Source: Firmicutes bacterium CAG:884 (GTDB lineage: Bacteria; Bacillota_I; Bacilli_A; RF39; UBA660). From it: DNA of 64,000 bases. The position numbers and the translations under genes were made by a program. The notes under the pieces are model-generated. The model made no database searches and was not told the DNA's origin. It worked only from the letters and a program-made list of their open reading frames with translations. Below are positions 1-7,553 of the stretch, piece after piece (the first letter of the stretch is position 1; each line of letters starts with the position of its first letter). Location of the stretch: the NCBI GenBank assembly GCA_000433875.1, contig HF993331.1, positions 1-64,000 on the forward strand, in the 5' to 3' direction.

Positions 1-1
1 A

Positions 2-613
2 ACATCAAATATAAAAGATTCAGCAGTGAAAACAACACTTGATAGTTGGTATAAAACTAATATATATGATAAAAACTTAGAAAATTATCTTGTAAATCAA
101 ACATTTTGTAATGATCGAAGTATAAGTCAAAAATCCTGGAGTATAGGAGATGGCTATACATTAAATAAAACAACTCTGTATGATCCCTTTTACAGAATGA
201 TAACATCACACGAACCAACCTTGATATGTAAGAACAATAATGATAAGTTTACACTTAAAACAAATGCTTTAAGCAATATAAAAGGAACAAATGGTTATGG
301 TAATAATGCACTTAATTATCCGGTTGGTTTAATGACAGCTGATGAAGTAGTACTAGCAGGTGGAATGTATAATGTAATGAATATTAAGTATTATTTATAT
401 AATAATGTTACTACTTGGACAATGTCACCATTAAGCTATTTAACAACATTTGTTCAAGCACGAAGTGCTTTTATAGATGCAAAAGGATATTTAAATAACG
501 GTGCATTAGATTATTCTATTATTATTAGACCAGTAATAAACTTAAATGTAAATGTTAAAATAGCATCAGGATCAGGAACAGAAAATGATCCATATGAAAT
601 AAGTATAGGTTAA
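2..613 (+). CDS. C-terminal part of a surface-type protein, gene cut by window start
   Basis: The reading frame is open from base 2 with no stop, so this is the 3' part of a longer gene; the GTG at 26 lies inside the open frame and has no ribosome binding site. The visible 200 residues contain a WTMSPLSY motif followed near the end by RPVINLN and GSGTENDPYEI. As I recall, this arrangement (W-S-PS, then RPV-inL and a GtG-t--PY tail) recurs at the C-terminus of secreted or pilin-like proteins of uncultured Firmicutes. No catalytic motif is visible and the N-terminus, where a signal or prepilin helix would lie, is outside the window. Function unknown; family assignment is from memory. Confidence 0.55.
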   Translation, partial: TSNIKDSAVKTTLDSWYKTNIYDKNLENYLVNQTFCNDRSISQKSWSIGDGYTLNKTTLYDPFYRMITSHEPTLICKNNNDKFTLKTNALSNIKGTNGYGNNALNYPVGLMTADEVVLAGGMYNVMNIKYYLYNNVTTWTMSPLSYLTTFVQARSAFIDAKGYLNNGALDYSIIIRPVINLNVNVKIASGSGTENDPYEISIG

Positions 614-680
614 ACTATACTTTTTATAATTCATAATAATTTTTAATAATTATTTTGTTTAATTATTTAAAGATGTGTGA

Positions 681-686
681 TATAAT
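681..686 (+). promoter_or_regulatory. Extended -10 promoter of ftsK
   Basis: TATAAT is preceded directly by TGA (extended -10). The best -35 is a weak TTTAAT at 658-663, 17 bases upstream. An RBS GGAGG at 696-700 and the ATG at 708 follow. Confidence 0.6.
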
Positions 687-707
687 TTTAATAATGGAGG
701 AAATTGT

Positions 708-2891
708 ATGGCAAAAAGGAAAAAGAAAAAAGAAGAAAAAAAAGAAACAAGTTATAAAACAGAATTATACGGATTATTCTTAGTACTATGTGCAATTATC
801 GGAATAGGTGAATTCGGTATTATAGGAAAAGCCATAGTCGCATTCGCATCATTCCTAGCAGGAGCATATGGTAAAGTAGCACTTGCCTTAGTATTTATAG
901 ATGGTTTATATCGTATAATTAAACGAACTAAACCCAAATATTTCACATCATCAAGACTATGGGGATTATATTTAATACTAATAGCCGTATTAGTCTTAGC
1001 CCATACAAGCTATTTAAAAGGCGGAACTGAAACAATAAAAGACGTATGGAACCATACATATACTAATTTTATAACCGCAATACAAAACATTAAAAAACCA
1101 GAATATAGTTATGTAGTAGGTGGTGGAATAATAGGCGGAATATTTACATCACTATTGTTATCTCTATTTGACTATACAGGAGCCTATGTTGTAAATGCCA
1201 TAATATGTGCAACCGGAATAATAATACTATTTAAAATAAATATAGCTGCATTATTTACAGGAATAAGCATATTCTTTAAGAAAATATGGACACTAAAAGA
1301 TCGTAAGAAAGATAAAGAAGAAATAATTGAGGCTGAAGAAGAATATGAAAACGGACCAAAAGTAGTAAAAACACTAGATGAAATAAAAGCACCAAAACAA
1401 GAAGAAGTAAAAGAAACAAAACCATTAATCGAAAATATGGATACAAGTGGATATATGTATCCCCCAATAACCTTGCTTAAAAAGAATCCCAAAACAAAAG
1501 ATAATACAAATGATGTATACGCTAAATCAAATATACCAGTACTAGAACAAGTATTTAAAGATTTTGGAATAGAAGGCGCTAAAGTAATATCATATCACTG
1601 CGGACCAGCTGTAACCCAATATGAACTTGAAATAAAATCAGGAACCAAAGTAAGTAGAATACTAGGCTTAAATAAAGAAATTGCCTTAGCAATGGCTGCT
1701 AAAGATGTCAGAATCGAAGCACCAATACCAGGAAAGAAAACAGTTGGTGTTGAAGTACCAAATAAAAACCTAATGGGAGTATTATTAAGAGAAGTATTAG
1801 AAAACTTCCCAAATAAAGACTCTAAATTATTAGTTGCTCTTGGTAAAGATATAATGGGTATGCCAAAAGCAACCGAAATAAACAAAATGCCACACTTACT
1901 AGTATCAGGAACAACCGGTTCCGGAAAATCAGTATGTATAAATAGCTTTATCATATCAATATTAATGCGAACAAAACCAGATGAAGTAAAATTAGTATTA
2001 GTTGACCCTAAAAAAGTTGAATTAAGCTGTTATAACGGAGTGCCACATCTATTAACACCAGTAGTAACTGATCCAAAAAAAGCCAATGTTGCCCTTAAAA
2101 AAATTGTTACTGAAATGGAAAGAAGATATGATGAATTTGAAAGAACTGGTAATAAAAATATAGCCGGATATAATATGTACATTGAAAAACAAAATAAAGT
2201 ATTACCAGAAGAAGAAAAACTACATAAAATGCCATTTATAGTAGTTATCATCGATGAACTTGCAGATCTTATGTTAGTTGCCGCAAAAGAAGTTGAAGAC
2301 TCAATTATGAGAATCACTCAAATGGCTCGTGCCGCAGGTATTCACTTAATCGTAGCAACCCAAAGACCATCAACAGATGTAATTACCGGATTAATTAAAG
2401 CAAATATTCCATCAAGAATTGCATTCGCTGTATCAAGTGGAATTGATTCAAGAACAATATTAGATGCAACCGGTGCTGAAAAATTACTCGGAAAAGGTGA
2501 TATGTTATTTTTCCCAATCGGTGATAGTACACCAACCCGTGTTCAAGGAACATTTGTATCAGAAGATGAAATCGCAGCAGTTGTTGACCACGTAATAAGA
2601 CAACAAAAAGCTCACTATGATGAAACATTCCTTATGGATGATGAAGAAATGGGCGCAAAATCAAGCTTTGATCAAACAGATGATTATGATGAACCATTAT
2701 ATAATCAAATCGTTGAATTTGTTGTTGAACAAGGAAAAGCAAGTGCCTCATTATTGCAACGTAAATTTAGACTAGGATATAACAGAGCAGCTCGTGCAAT
2801 AGATATCCTTGAAGAAAGAGGAATTATTGGACCAAATAATGGCTCAAAACCAAGAGAAGTCTTAGTTAAATTAGGATCAAAGGAGGAATAG
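708..2891 (+). CDS. ftsK: DNA translocase FtsK/SpoIIIE
   Basis: A membrane-anchored hexameric ATPase that pumps chromosomal DNA through the division or sporulation septum. About four or five hydrophobic segments fill residues 20-195. A charged linker follows to about 240, then the motor domain with Walker A GTTGSGKS near residue 400 and Walker [13 protein letters not shown] near 512. The C-terminal winged-helix gamma domain (about 660-727, [17 protein letters not shown]) binds KOPS/SRS-type DNA motifs. The 727-residue length is normal for a Firmicute member. The start at 708 has a GGAGG RBS 7 bases upstream. In a spore former this could be SpoIIIE, FtsK or a protein serving both roles; one copy alone does not decide it. 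The stop overlaps the RBS of the next gene, so the two may be co-transcribed. Confidence 0.95.
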   Translation: MAKRKKKKEEKKETSYKTELYGLFLVLCAIIGIGEFGIIGKAIVAFASFLAGAYGKVALALVFIDGLYRIIKRTKPKYFTSSRLWGLYLILIAVLVLAHTSYLKGGTETIKDVWNHTYTNFITAIQNIKKPEYSYVVGGGIIGGIFTSLLLSLFDYTGAYVVNAIICATGIIILFKINIAALFTGISIFFKKIWTLKDRKKDKEEIIEAEEEYENGPKVVKTLDEIKAPKQEEVKETKPLIENMDTSGYMYPPITLLKKNPKTKDNTNDVYAKSNIPVLEQVFKDFGIEGAKVISYHCGPAVTQYELEIKSGTKVSRILGLNKEIALAMAAKDVRIEAPIPGKKTVGVEVPNKNLMGVLLREVLENFPNKDSKLLVALGKDIMGMPKATEINKMPHLLVSGTTGSGKSVCINSFIISILMRTKPDEVKLVLVDPKKVELSCYNGVPHLLTPVVTDPKKANVALKKIVTEMERRYDEFERTGNKNIAGYNMYIEKQNKVLPEEEKLHKMPFIVVIIDELADLMLVAAKEVEDSIMRITQMARAAGIHLIVATQRPSTDVITGLIKANIPSRIAFAVSSGIDSRTILDATGAEKLLGKGDMLFFPIGDSTPTRVQGTFVSEDEIAAVVDHVIRQQKAHYDETFLMDDEEMGAKSSFDQTDDYDEPLYNQIVEFVVEQGKASASLLQRKFRLGYNRAARAIDILEERGIIGPNNGSKPREVLVKLGSKEE

Positions 2892-2894
2892 AAT

Positions 2895-4778
2895 ATGAAA
2901 AAGGACTTGTATATTATTTTATCATTAGCGTATCTAGAAGCAATGTATCATATATTAGCATTTTCAAACATCAATATAATAGGTCCTATACTATCAATTG
3001 TATTTCTAAGTTTTATATTAATATTTATAAAAAATTTATTTAATCAAAAAGTAAACAAAATTTTATTTTTTATCCTATTTTTTACAATAACATTTATCTA
3101 TGAATTACAATTTATTTACTATAAAATGATAGGATTTGTATGTTCAGTTGCATCTCTAACAATGGCTGGAGATGCCGCAACTGGCTACGAAAATATATTA
3201 GGTTATATGTATAGAAATTGGTATGCTGTATTACTCTTACTCTTACCATTTATATTACTATTAATCTTTAATAAAAAATTAGACTTTGAAAAAAAGATTG
3301 AATATAAAAAATTATTATATTCCCTCATAACATATATAATATTTGTTATATATTTGTTAATCGGAAAAAATGAAATTTATTCGAATTATAATTTATATTA
3401 TAATCTTCCACAACCATTAATGATAACAAGAAAGCTAGGCGTATTAACAGAATTAAGATTAGATATTCAAAGAATGTTATTCGGACTAGATGAAAAAATA
3501 AGTCCAAGTAAAGAAACAAAATATGATGAAACATATAATATATTAGACATTGACTTTGATAAAAAAACAAGTGTAAAAAAAATCGATGAATTAAATCAAT
3601 ACATAAAATATAATAAAGCAACAAAAAAGAATGAATATACAGGTATTTATAAAAATAAAAACGTTATATTCATACTAGCAGAATCTCTTTATCCAATCGC
3701 AATCGATAAAGAACTAACACCAACACTATACAAAATGACATATGAAGGATTTAACTTTACAAACTACTATACACCACTATATTCTAAAAGTACAAGTGAT
3801 GGTGAATATATGGCTGACTGGGGCTTACTACCAAAAGCTGACAATGAATCAAACTTAAAAGATTCAATGAAAAATGCAAATCCATATATGTTAGTAAGTA
3901 TGTTTAATAAAAACAACTATAATACATATGCATATCATAATTATTACGGCTATTTCTATGATAGAAAAACATATTTTCAAAATTTAGGCTTTAAAACATA
4001 TAAGTTTTGTGAAGATAATATCGTAAAAAATTGTAAAATGGGTGACTTCTTCCACGCAAGTGATGAAGAAATGATGAAGAATACCATAAACGAATATATA
4101 AACGATGACAATTTCTTTGTTCACTATGTGACACTAAGTGCTCACGGCGTTTATAAATATGATAAAAATGAAGTCGCACACAAATATTATGATCTAGTAA
4201 AAGATTATGATTATCCTGAAGAATTAAAAGTATACTTATCCGCAAACATCGATTTAGATAGAGGTTTAGAATATTTGGTAAATGAACTAGAAAAGAAAGA
4301 TAAACTAAAAGATACAGTCTTTGTAATAACACCAGACCATTATCCTTACTATTTAAACCCATTAGGACTTGATGTTTTAAACTTAAGAAGTGATGAAAAT
4401 AAAAACGATAAATATAATTTGCATCACAATTCTCTAATAATATGGAATGAAAAAGATGAAAATAAAAATATAGATAACTATGCAAGTAATATTGATATAT
4501 TACCAACAATACTGAATCTATTTGGATTTGAATATGACTCTAGACTATTAATCGGAAAAGATATTCTATCATCAAATGATGGACTTGTAATCTTCAGTGA
4601 TAATAGTTGGATTAATAAAAATGGTAAATATGATGCAAATACAGATACATTTTTTTGCGCTGATAAATGTATAGTTGATAAAACATATGTTGATGAAATA
4701 AATAATTATGTAAAAAATGCTACAGTAGCATCATCTCTAATTCAAAAATATGACTACTACAAATATATACAAAAATAG
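2895..4778 (+). CDS. LTA synthase family phosphoglycerol transferase (sulfatase fold)
   Basis: A polytopic membrane enzyme with an extracellular sulfatase-fold domain, of the family that polymerises or transfers glycerol phosphate in the envelope. Five hydrophobic helices occupy residues 1-165 and the outer catalytic domain runs from about 250 to 600. Active-site signatures are visible: NVIFILAES with Glu263, SKSTSDGE with Thr300 (the nucleophile position of the family), and TPDHYPYY with Asp481-His482, besides LSAHGVY. The RBS AGGAGG lies inside the end of ftsK. Whether it makes lipoteichoic acid or another phosphoglycerol polymer cannot be read from sequence alone. Confidence 0.85.
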   Translation: MKKDLYIILSLAYLEAMYHILAFSNINIIGPILSIVFLSFILIFIKNLFNQKVNKILFFILFFTITFIYELQFIYYKMIGFVCSVASLTMAGDAATGYENILGYMYRNWYAVLLLLLPFILLLIFNKKLDFEKKIEYKKLLYSLITYIIFVIYLLIGKNEIYSNYNLYYNLPQPLMITRKLGVLTELRLDIQRMLFGLDEKISPSKETKYDETYNILDIDFDKKTSVKKIDELNQYIKYNKATKKNEYTGIYKNKNVIFILAESLYPIAIDKELTPTLYKMTYEGFNFTNYYTPLYSKSTSDGEYMADWGLLPKADNESNLKDSMKNANPYMLVSMFNKNNYNTYAYHNYYGYFYDRKTYFQNLGFKTYKFCEDNIVKNCKMGDFFHASDEEMMKNTINEYINDDNFFVHYVTLSAHGVYKYDKNEVAHKYYDLVKDYDYPEELKVYLSANIDLDRGLEYLVNELEKKDKLKDTVFVITPDHYPYYLNPLGLDVLNLRSDENKNDKYNLHHNSLIIWNEKDENKNIDNYASNIDILPTILNLFGFEYDSRLLIGKDILSSNDGLVIFSDNSWINKNGKYDANTDTFFCADKCIVDKTYVDEINNYVKNATVASSLIQKYDYYKYIQK

Positions 4779-4790
4779 GTTTTATTCCTC

Positions 4791-4818
4791 ACCAATATTC
4801 ATAGGACAGCATAAAATA
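4791..4818 (+). promoter_or_regulatory. Sigma-K-type promoter of gerE
   Basis: AC at 4791-4792, then 17 bases, then CATAAAATA at 4810-4818. This matches the sigma-K consensus AC-N16/17-CATANNNTA exactly. In Bacillus gerE is transcribed by sigma-K. Transcription would begin near 4825, after the in-frame ATG at 4821, so that ATG cannot be the start of gerE. Confidence 0.7.
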
Positions 4819-4859
4819 ATATGAATATAAACCACCCTATAGGGAAGAGAGGGAAAGGA

Positions 4860-5063
4860 ATGAAAAGTATTCTGACTAAACGTGAACGCGAAGTTTTTAA
4901 ATTATTAGTTGAAAATAAAACAACATCTGATATAGCTGAAATATTAGAAATCAGCGAAAAAACAGTACGAAATCATATATCAAATGTAATGCAAAAACTT
5001 GGCGTGAAAGGTCGAGCAGGAGCGGTAGTTGAACTTTTAAAACTTGGAGAAATTACTCTGTAA
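4860..5063 (+). CDS. gerE: Spore transcription regulator GerE (LuxR-type HTH)
   Basis: A 67-residue protein consisting only of a LuxR/GerE helix-turn-helix. In Bacillus GerE tunes late mother-cell coat genes transcribed by sigma-K. TKREREVFKLL, SEKTVRNHISN and KLGVKGRAGAVVELL are very close to Bacillus GerE, which is also about 74 residues with no receiver domain. I chose the ATG at 4860 because the candidate sigma-K -10 box covers the region before 4821 and because a G-rich site (GAGAGGG, 4847-4853) lies a proper distance before 4860. A perfect terminator follows. The gerM-type gene downstream echoes the Bacillus gerE-racE-gerM neighbourhood. Confidence 0.92.
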   Translation: MKSILTKREREVFKLLVENKTTSDIAEILEISEKTVRNHISNVMQKLGVKGRAGAVVELLKLGEITL

Positions 5064-5086
5064 AGCACATAAAAATGTGCTTTTTT
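5063..5086 (+). terminator. Terminator of gerE
   Basis: Stem AAGCACAT/ATGTGCTT with a 4-base loop, followed by a T run. The left arm also contains the -35 region of the candidate gerM promoter. Confidence 0.85.
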
Positions 5087-5094
5087 CATATATT
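5069..5094 (+). promoter_or_regulatory. Sigma-E-type promoter of gerM
   Basis: ATA at 5069-5071, then 15 bases, then CATATATT at 5087-5094, matching the sigma-E -10 CATANNNT. The same octamer precedes spoIVA and the PBP5-type gene at 40396. In Bacillus gerM belongs to the sigma-E regulon. Confidence 0.5.
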
Positions 5095-5109
5095 GAAATA
5101 GGTGATAAA

Positions 5110-6054
5110 ATGTTTTACAAAATGTCAATAAGAAAAATATTAATATCATTGTGCGCATTATTTGCAATGACATTAATATACTTAATTCCAAAAGAAGAAA
5201 AATTTACCCAAGAATTAAACTATACAAAAGAAAACCTTGTATTTAATGATATATATTTATTAGATGGTTATAATTATGTAAGCTTAACAAAAGTACCAGT
5301 ATCAGGAAAAGATGTTGTAGAAAAAGCAAAAGAATTACTATCAATCTTAACCCTTGAAGGAACATTTAATGAGTTTGTACCCAATGGCTTTAGAGCAACG
5401 ATTCCAAGTGATACTAGAGTATTAAATGTAGATTATGTAGATAATATTTTGAAAGTAAACTTTAGTAAAGAATTTTTAGATATAAAAGAAGAAAATGAAG
5501 AAGATCTAATTTCAAGTATAGTATATACATTAACATCTCTTGAAGATGTAAAAGGAGTAATCCTATATGTTGATGGTGAAATATTAACCTGTCTTCCAAG
5601 TGGTAGATTTTTACCAGCTTTACTAGATAGAAGTTATGGTGTAAATAGAATATATGATATAGAAAATTATAAAAATGTAAAATCGGTAAATATATATTAT
5701 ACAGCTAAAAATAAAGATGATTACTATTATGTTCCTGTAACAAAATACGTAAATGATGACAGAGAAAAAATATCTGTAATAATAGAAGAATTAACAAGTA
5801 TGAGTACGTATAATACCAATCTTTTAAGTTTTTTAAACAGCAATACTAAATTATTAAAAACAAGTAATGAAGATGATATATTAACATTAACATTTAATAA
5901 TTATATATTCGATGATATAGAAAATTCAAAAATATTAGAAGAAGTAATTCATACAATTTCTTTATCTGTAAAAGATAATTATGATGTAAAAGATGTTGTT
6001 TTTGTAGTAAATAATGAACAAATTTACAAAAGTGTGTTAAAAACACTTGATTAA
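5110..6054 (+). CDS. gerM: GerM-domain spore germination/sporulation protein
   Basis: A 314-residue membrane-anchored protein with one N-terminal hydrophobic helix (about residues 7-25) and two related halves, about 60-175 and 190-310. Each half has the GerMN pattern of a ----V-V-FS-EF strand, a helix of the ---i--l--T---TLTSL type and a V-i-vdG strand. GerM is needed for sporulation and germination in Bacillus. I placed the start at 5110 because AGGTGAT at 5100-5106 is its RBS; starting further upstream would run through the gerE terminator. The spacing to gerE and the candidate sigma-E promoter support a mother-cell role. The conserved lipoprotein cysteine of Bacillus GerM is not evident; here the N-terminus looks like a plain signal anchor. 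Confidence 0.8.
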   Translation: MFYKMSIRKILISLCALFAMTLIYLIPKEEKFTQELNYTKENLVFNDIYLLDGYNYVSLTKVPVSGKDVVEKAKELLSILTLEGTFNEFVPNGFRATIPSDTRVLNVDYVDNILKVNFSKEFLDIKEENEEDLISSIVYTLTSLEDVKGVILYVDGEILTCLPSGRFLPALLDRSYGVNRIYDIENYKNVKSVNIYYTAKNKDDYYYVPVTKYVNDDREKISVIIEELTSMSTYNTNLLSFLNSNTKLLKTSNEDDILTLTFNNYIFDDIENSKILEEVIHTISLSVKDNYDVKDVVFVVNNEQIYKSVLKTLD

Positions 6055-6075
6055 AAAAAAAAAAAGAGTTATAAT
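6047..6075 (+). promoter_or_regulatory. Promoter of tRNA-Arg(TCT)
   Basis: TTGATT, 17 bases, TATAAT. The -35 overlaps the stop codon region of gerM, and the tRNA begins 13 bases after the -10. Confidence 0.75.
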
Positions 6076-6088
6076 CAATCTAGTTGAT

Positions 6089-6165
6089 GTCTCAGTAGCT
6101 CAGCTGGATAGAGCAGTGCCCTTCTAAGGCAAAGGTCAGGGGTTCGAATCCCTTCTGGGACACCA
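6089..6165 (+). tRNA. trnR: tRNA-Arg, anticodon TCT
   Basis: A 77-base cloverleaf. The acceptor arms GTCTCAG and CTGGGAC pair. The D arm is GCTC/GAGC, the anticodon loop CTTCTAA gives TCT at 34-36, and the T arm is AGGGG-TTCGAAT-CCCTT. CCA is encoded. It reads AGA codons, the dominant arginine codon here. Confidence 0.95.
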
Positions 6166-6175
6166 TTAGATAATT

Positions 6176-6204
6176 AAAGCTCTTATTTAATAAGAGCTTT
6201 TATT
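6176..6204. terminator. Terminator after tRNA-Arg(TCT)
   Basis: A 10-bp stem AAAGCTCTTA/TAAGAGCTTT followed by Ts. The hairpin is symmetrical and could work in both directions. Confidence 0.8.
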
Positions 6205-6230
6205 ATGCTTTGCCTTATATCAAAACTATT

Positions 6231-6272
6231 TTAAGCTGAGCTAAAGTAAGTTTTAATAAACTTATTTTTTTT
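6231..6272. repeat. Direct repeat copy 1 flanking the Bro-N gene (terminator-like)
   Basis: Core TTAAGCTGAGCTAAAG followed by the hairpin TAAGTTT-TAAT-AAACTTA and a T run. A second copy lies at 7441-7485, so the two enclose the Bro-N gene and its 5' region. Confidence 0.6.
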
Positions 6273-7158
6273 AATTTGTATCTATTTGTTTTATATTTTC
6301 GTTGCTTTCTATATATCTACGATTAATGTTATTTTCTTTTGTAATGACACTTCTACCAAGTTCTTTTTCTAAATTATCACGAGTATTTTTAGCAATATTA
6401 CCTCCGCGTTTGGCGATTTCTTTGTTTTGTATTAATCCTCGTGGATTATATTTTTTTGCTAGTTCTCTTGTAGCAGTTTCACCAATATCTGTTAATAGGA
6501 TTTCTAAATCAGACATATTGTCTCTTAACGATTCTTTTCTAATTCCTTTATAATCTTTATACTCACTTGCTTTCATTCCAGACCAAGCCTTGTATATTTC
6601 ATTTGTCAAGACACCATATTCCATAGGTTCACTTATACCACCAGATTTCCATACATCTGTTAATTGAAATCTATGTAATTGACCTTTTAATCTTTTTTCA
6701 ATCCAAGCATCACTATAACCTTGTGATTTATAAATCATAATACTTCTATCAATTGCTTTGGATGGATCAAATGTTTCATCAATTCTTTCGCTACCAACTT
6801 GAGCTAACCAAATTTTAAATGGTTCTGCTTTGGGGCTAGGTACAGTTTGTATAAGCCTTAGTATTCCTTTAGTGTCTAACACATCAGTATTATAAAACTT
6901 GCCATCTGATGATTGCATTTTCAGTTGACTACAAATTGTAGTCAACTCAGAACCTTCTTTATTTAATCGTGTTTTAAGAACACTCCAATATTTTCTTGGA
7001 TTTGAGCTATCAGTTAATGCTTTGATAACATCCACAACACTAAAATAGTAATCTTCTTTTTCAGCATCCCATTTTGTTCTAATATTTGTTGTTTCAAATA
7101 TTTTTATAATATTTTTCTTTTCTTCTAACTTGTTTTTCACTTTGACTTCAGTATTCAT
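6271..7158 (-). CDS. Bro-N domain protein (DinD/antirepressor-like)
   Basis: A 295-residue cytoplasmic protein. Residues about 15-130 form a Bro-N domain (phage antirepressor/baculovirus Bro fold; YYFSVVDVIKALTDS, RLIQTVPSPKAEPFKIWLA). The C-terminal half resembles DNA-damage-inducible protein D (IDRSIMIYKSQGYSDAWIEKRL and a NPRGL--N--IAKRGGNIA tail). Such genes are usually phage- or mobile-element cargo and probably bind DNA; the exact role is unknown. It stands alone on the minus strand between a tRNA gene and spoIVA, with near-identical terminator-like repeats on both sides, which points to acquisition as a unit. The start has GGAAAGGA upstream. It ends in the first repeat. Confidence 0.8.
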   Translation of the reverse strand: MNTEVKVKNKLEEKKNIIKIFETTNIRTKWDAEKEDYYFSVVDVIKALTDSSNPRKYWSVLKTRLNKEGSELTTICSQLKMQSSDGKFYNTDVLDTKGILRLIQTVPSPKAEPFKIWLAQVGSERIDETFDPSKAIDRSIMIYKSQGYSDAWIEKRLKGQLHRFQLTDVWKSGGISEPMEYGVLTNEIYKAWSGMKASEYKDYKGIRKESLRDNMSDLEILLTDIGETATRELAKKYNPRGLIQNKEIAKRGGNIAKNTRDNLEKELGRSVITKENNINRRYIESNENIKQIDTN

Positions 7159-7440
7159 TAATCCACGTCCTTTCCTTCAATGTTTATTTCTTTTGGTGTT
7201 TTTGAAAACTATCATTATCTTGTCCGTAATACAATAAATAAAATAGAACATTTTCCAAATATTTATATACGATATCTAAATTAGCTCTTAAATATTTAAT
7301 GTTTTACAAAAAATATTCATTGTACAATTACACGAAAAAATTACATAATGAAAAATATAAAAAGTCAATAAAAAGTTGTAAAAAGTCAATATGTGTCAAT
7401 CATGAGACACAATTTTATGATTAATCTTTTAACAAAATAA
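7159..7440. promoter_or_regulatory. Upstream region of the Bro-N gene with phased repeats
   Basis: No open frame of note. Near the far end AAAAAGTCAAT occurs at 7359-7369 and 7380-7390 with a variant (AAAAAGTTGTA) between them, and a further GTCAAT at 7395-7400. The spacing is 10-11 bases, about one helical turn. An inverted repeat GTGTC-N8-GACAC follows (7393-7410). This looks like an operator for a small DNA-binding protein, possibly the Bro-N protein itself; that is inference. Confidence 0.4.
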
Positions 7441-7485
7441 TCTTAAGCAGAGCTAAAACAAGTTTTACTAGACGTGTTTTTTATA
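7441..7485. repeat. Direct repeat copy 2 flanking the Bro-N gene (terminator-like)
   Basis: CTTAAGCAGAGCTAAAAC followed by AAGTTTTACTAGACGTG and a T run. It aligns over about 40 bases with 6231-6272 and can form its own hairpin AAACAAGT/ACGTGTTT with one mismatch. Confidence 0.6.
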
Positions 7486-7508
7486 TCAATCTTCTTTATA
7501 AAAAAGTA

Positions 7509-7534
7509 ATAAAAAAATACCTAACTCATATATT
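7509..7534 (+). promoter_or_regulatory. Sigma-E-type promoter of spoIVA
   Basis: ATA at 7509-7511, 15 bases, CATATATT at 7527-7534. Transcription would begin about 2 bases before the RBS AGTAGGT (7543-7549). Bacillus spoIVA is sigma-E dependent. Confidence 0.55.
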
Positions 7535-7553
7535 TTAATGAAAGTAGGTAAAT

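Noticed and set aside
752..2628. Minus-strand reading frames inside ftsK and similar frames inside most long genes
   Set aside because: They are antisense shadows without RBS, composed of low-complexity Ile/Leu/Ser/Phe strings produced by AT-rich codons on the other strand.
4821..4859. Earlier in-frame ATG that would give gerE 13 extra residues
   Set aside because: It overlaps the downstream edge of the sigma-K -10 box and lies before the predicted transcription start; Bacillus GerE has no such extension rich in Pro/Gly.
7441..7485. A CRISPR repeat or tracrRNA-like piece (the reverse strand contains GTTTTAGCTCTG)
   Set aside because: There is no spacer-repeat array, no cas gene in the window, and only two diverged copies that look like terminators.
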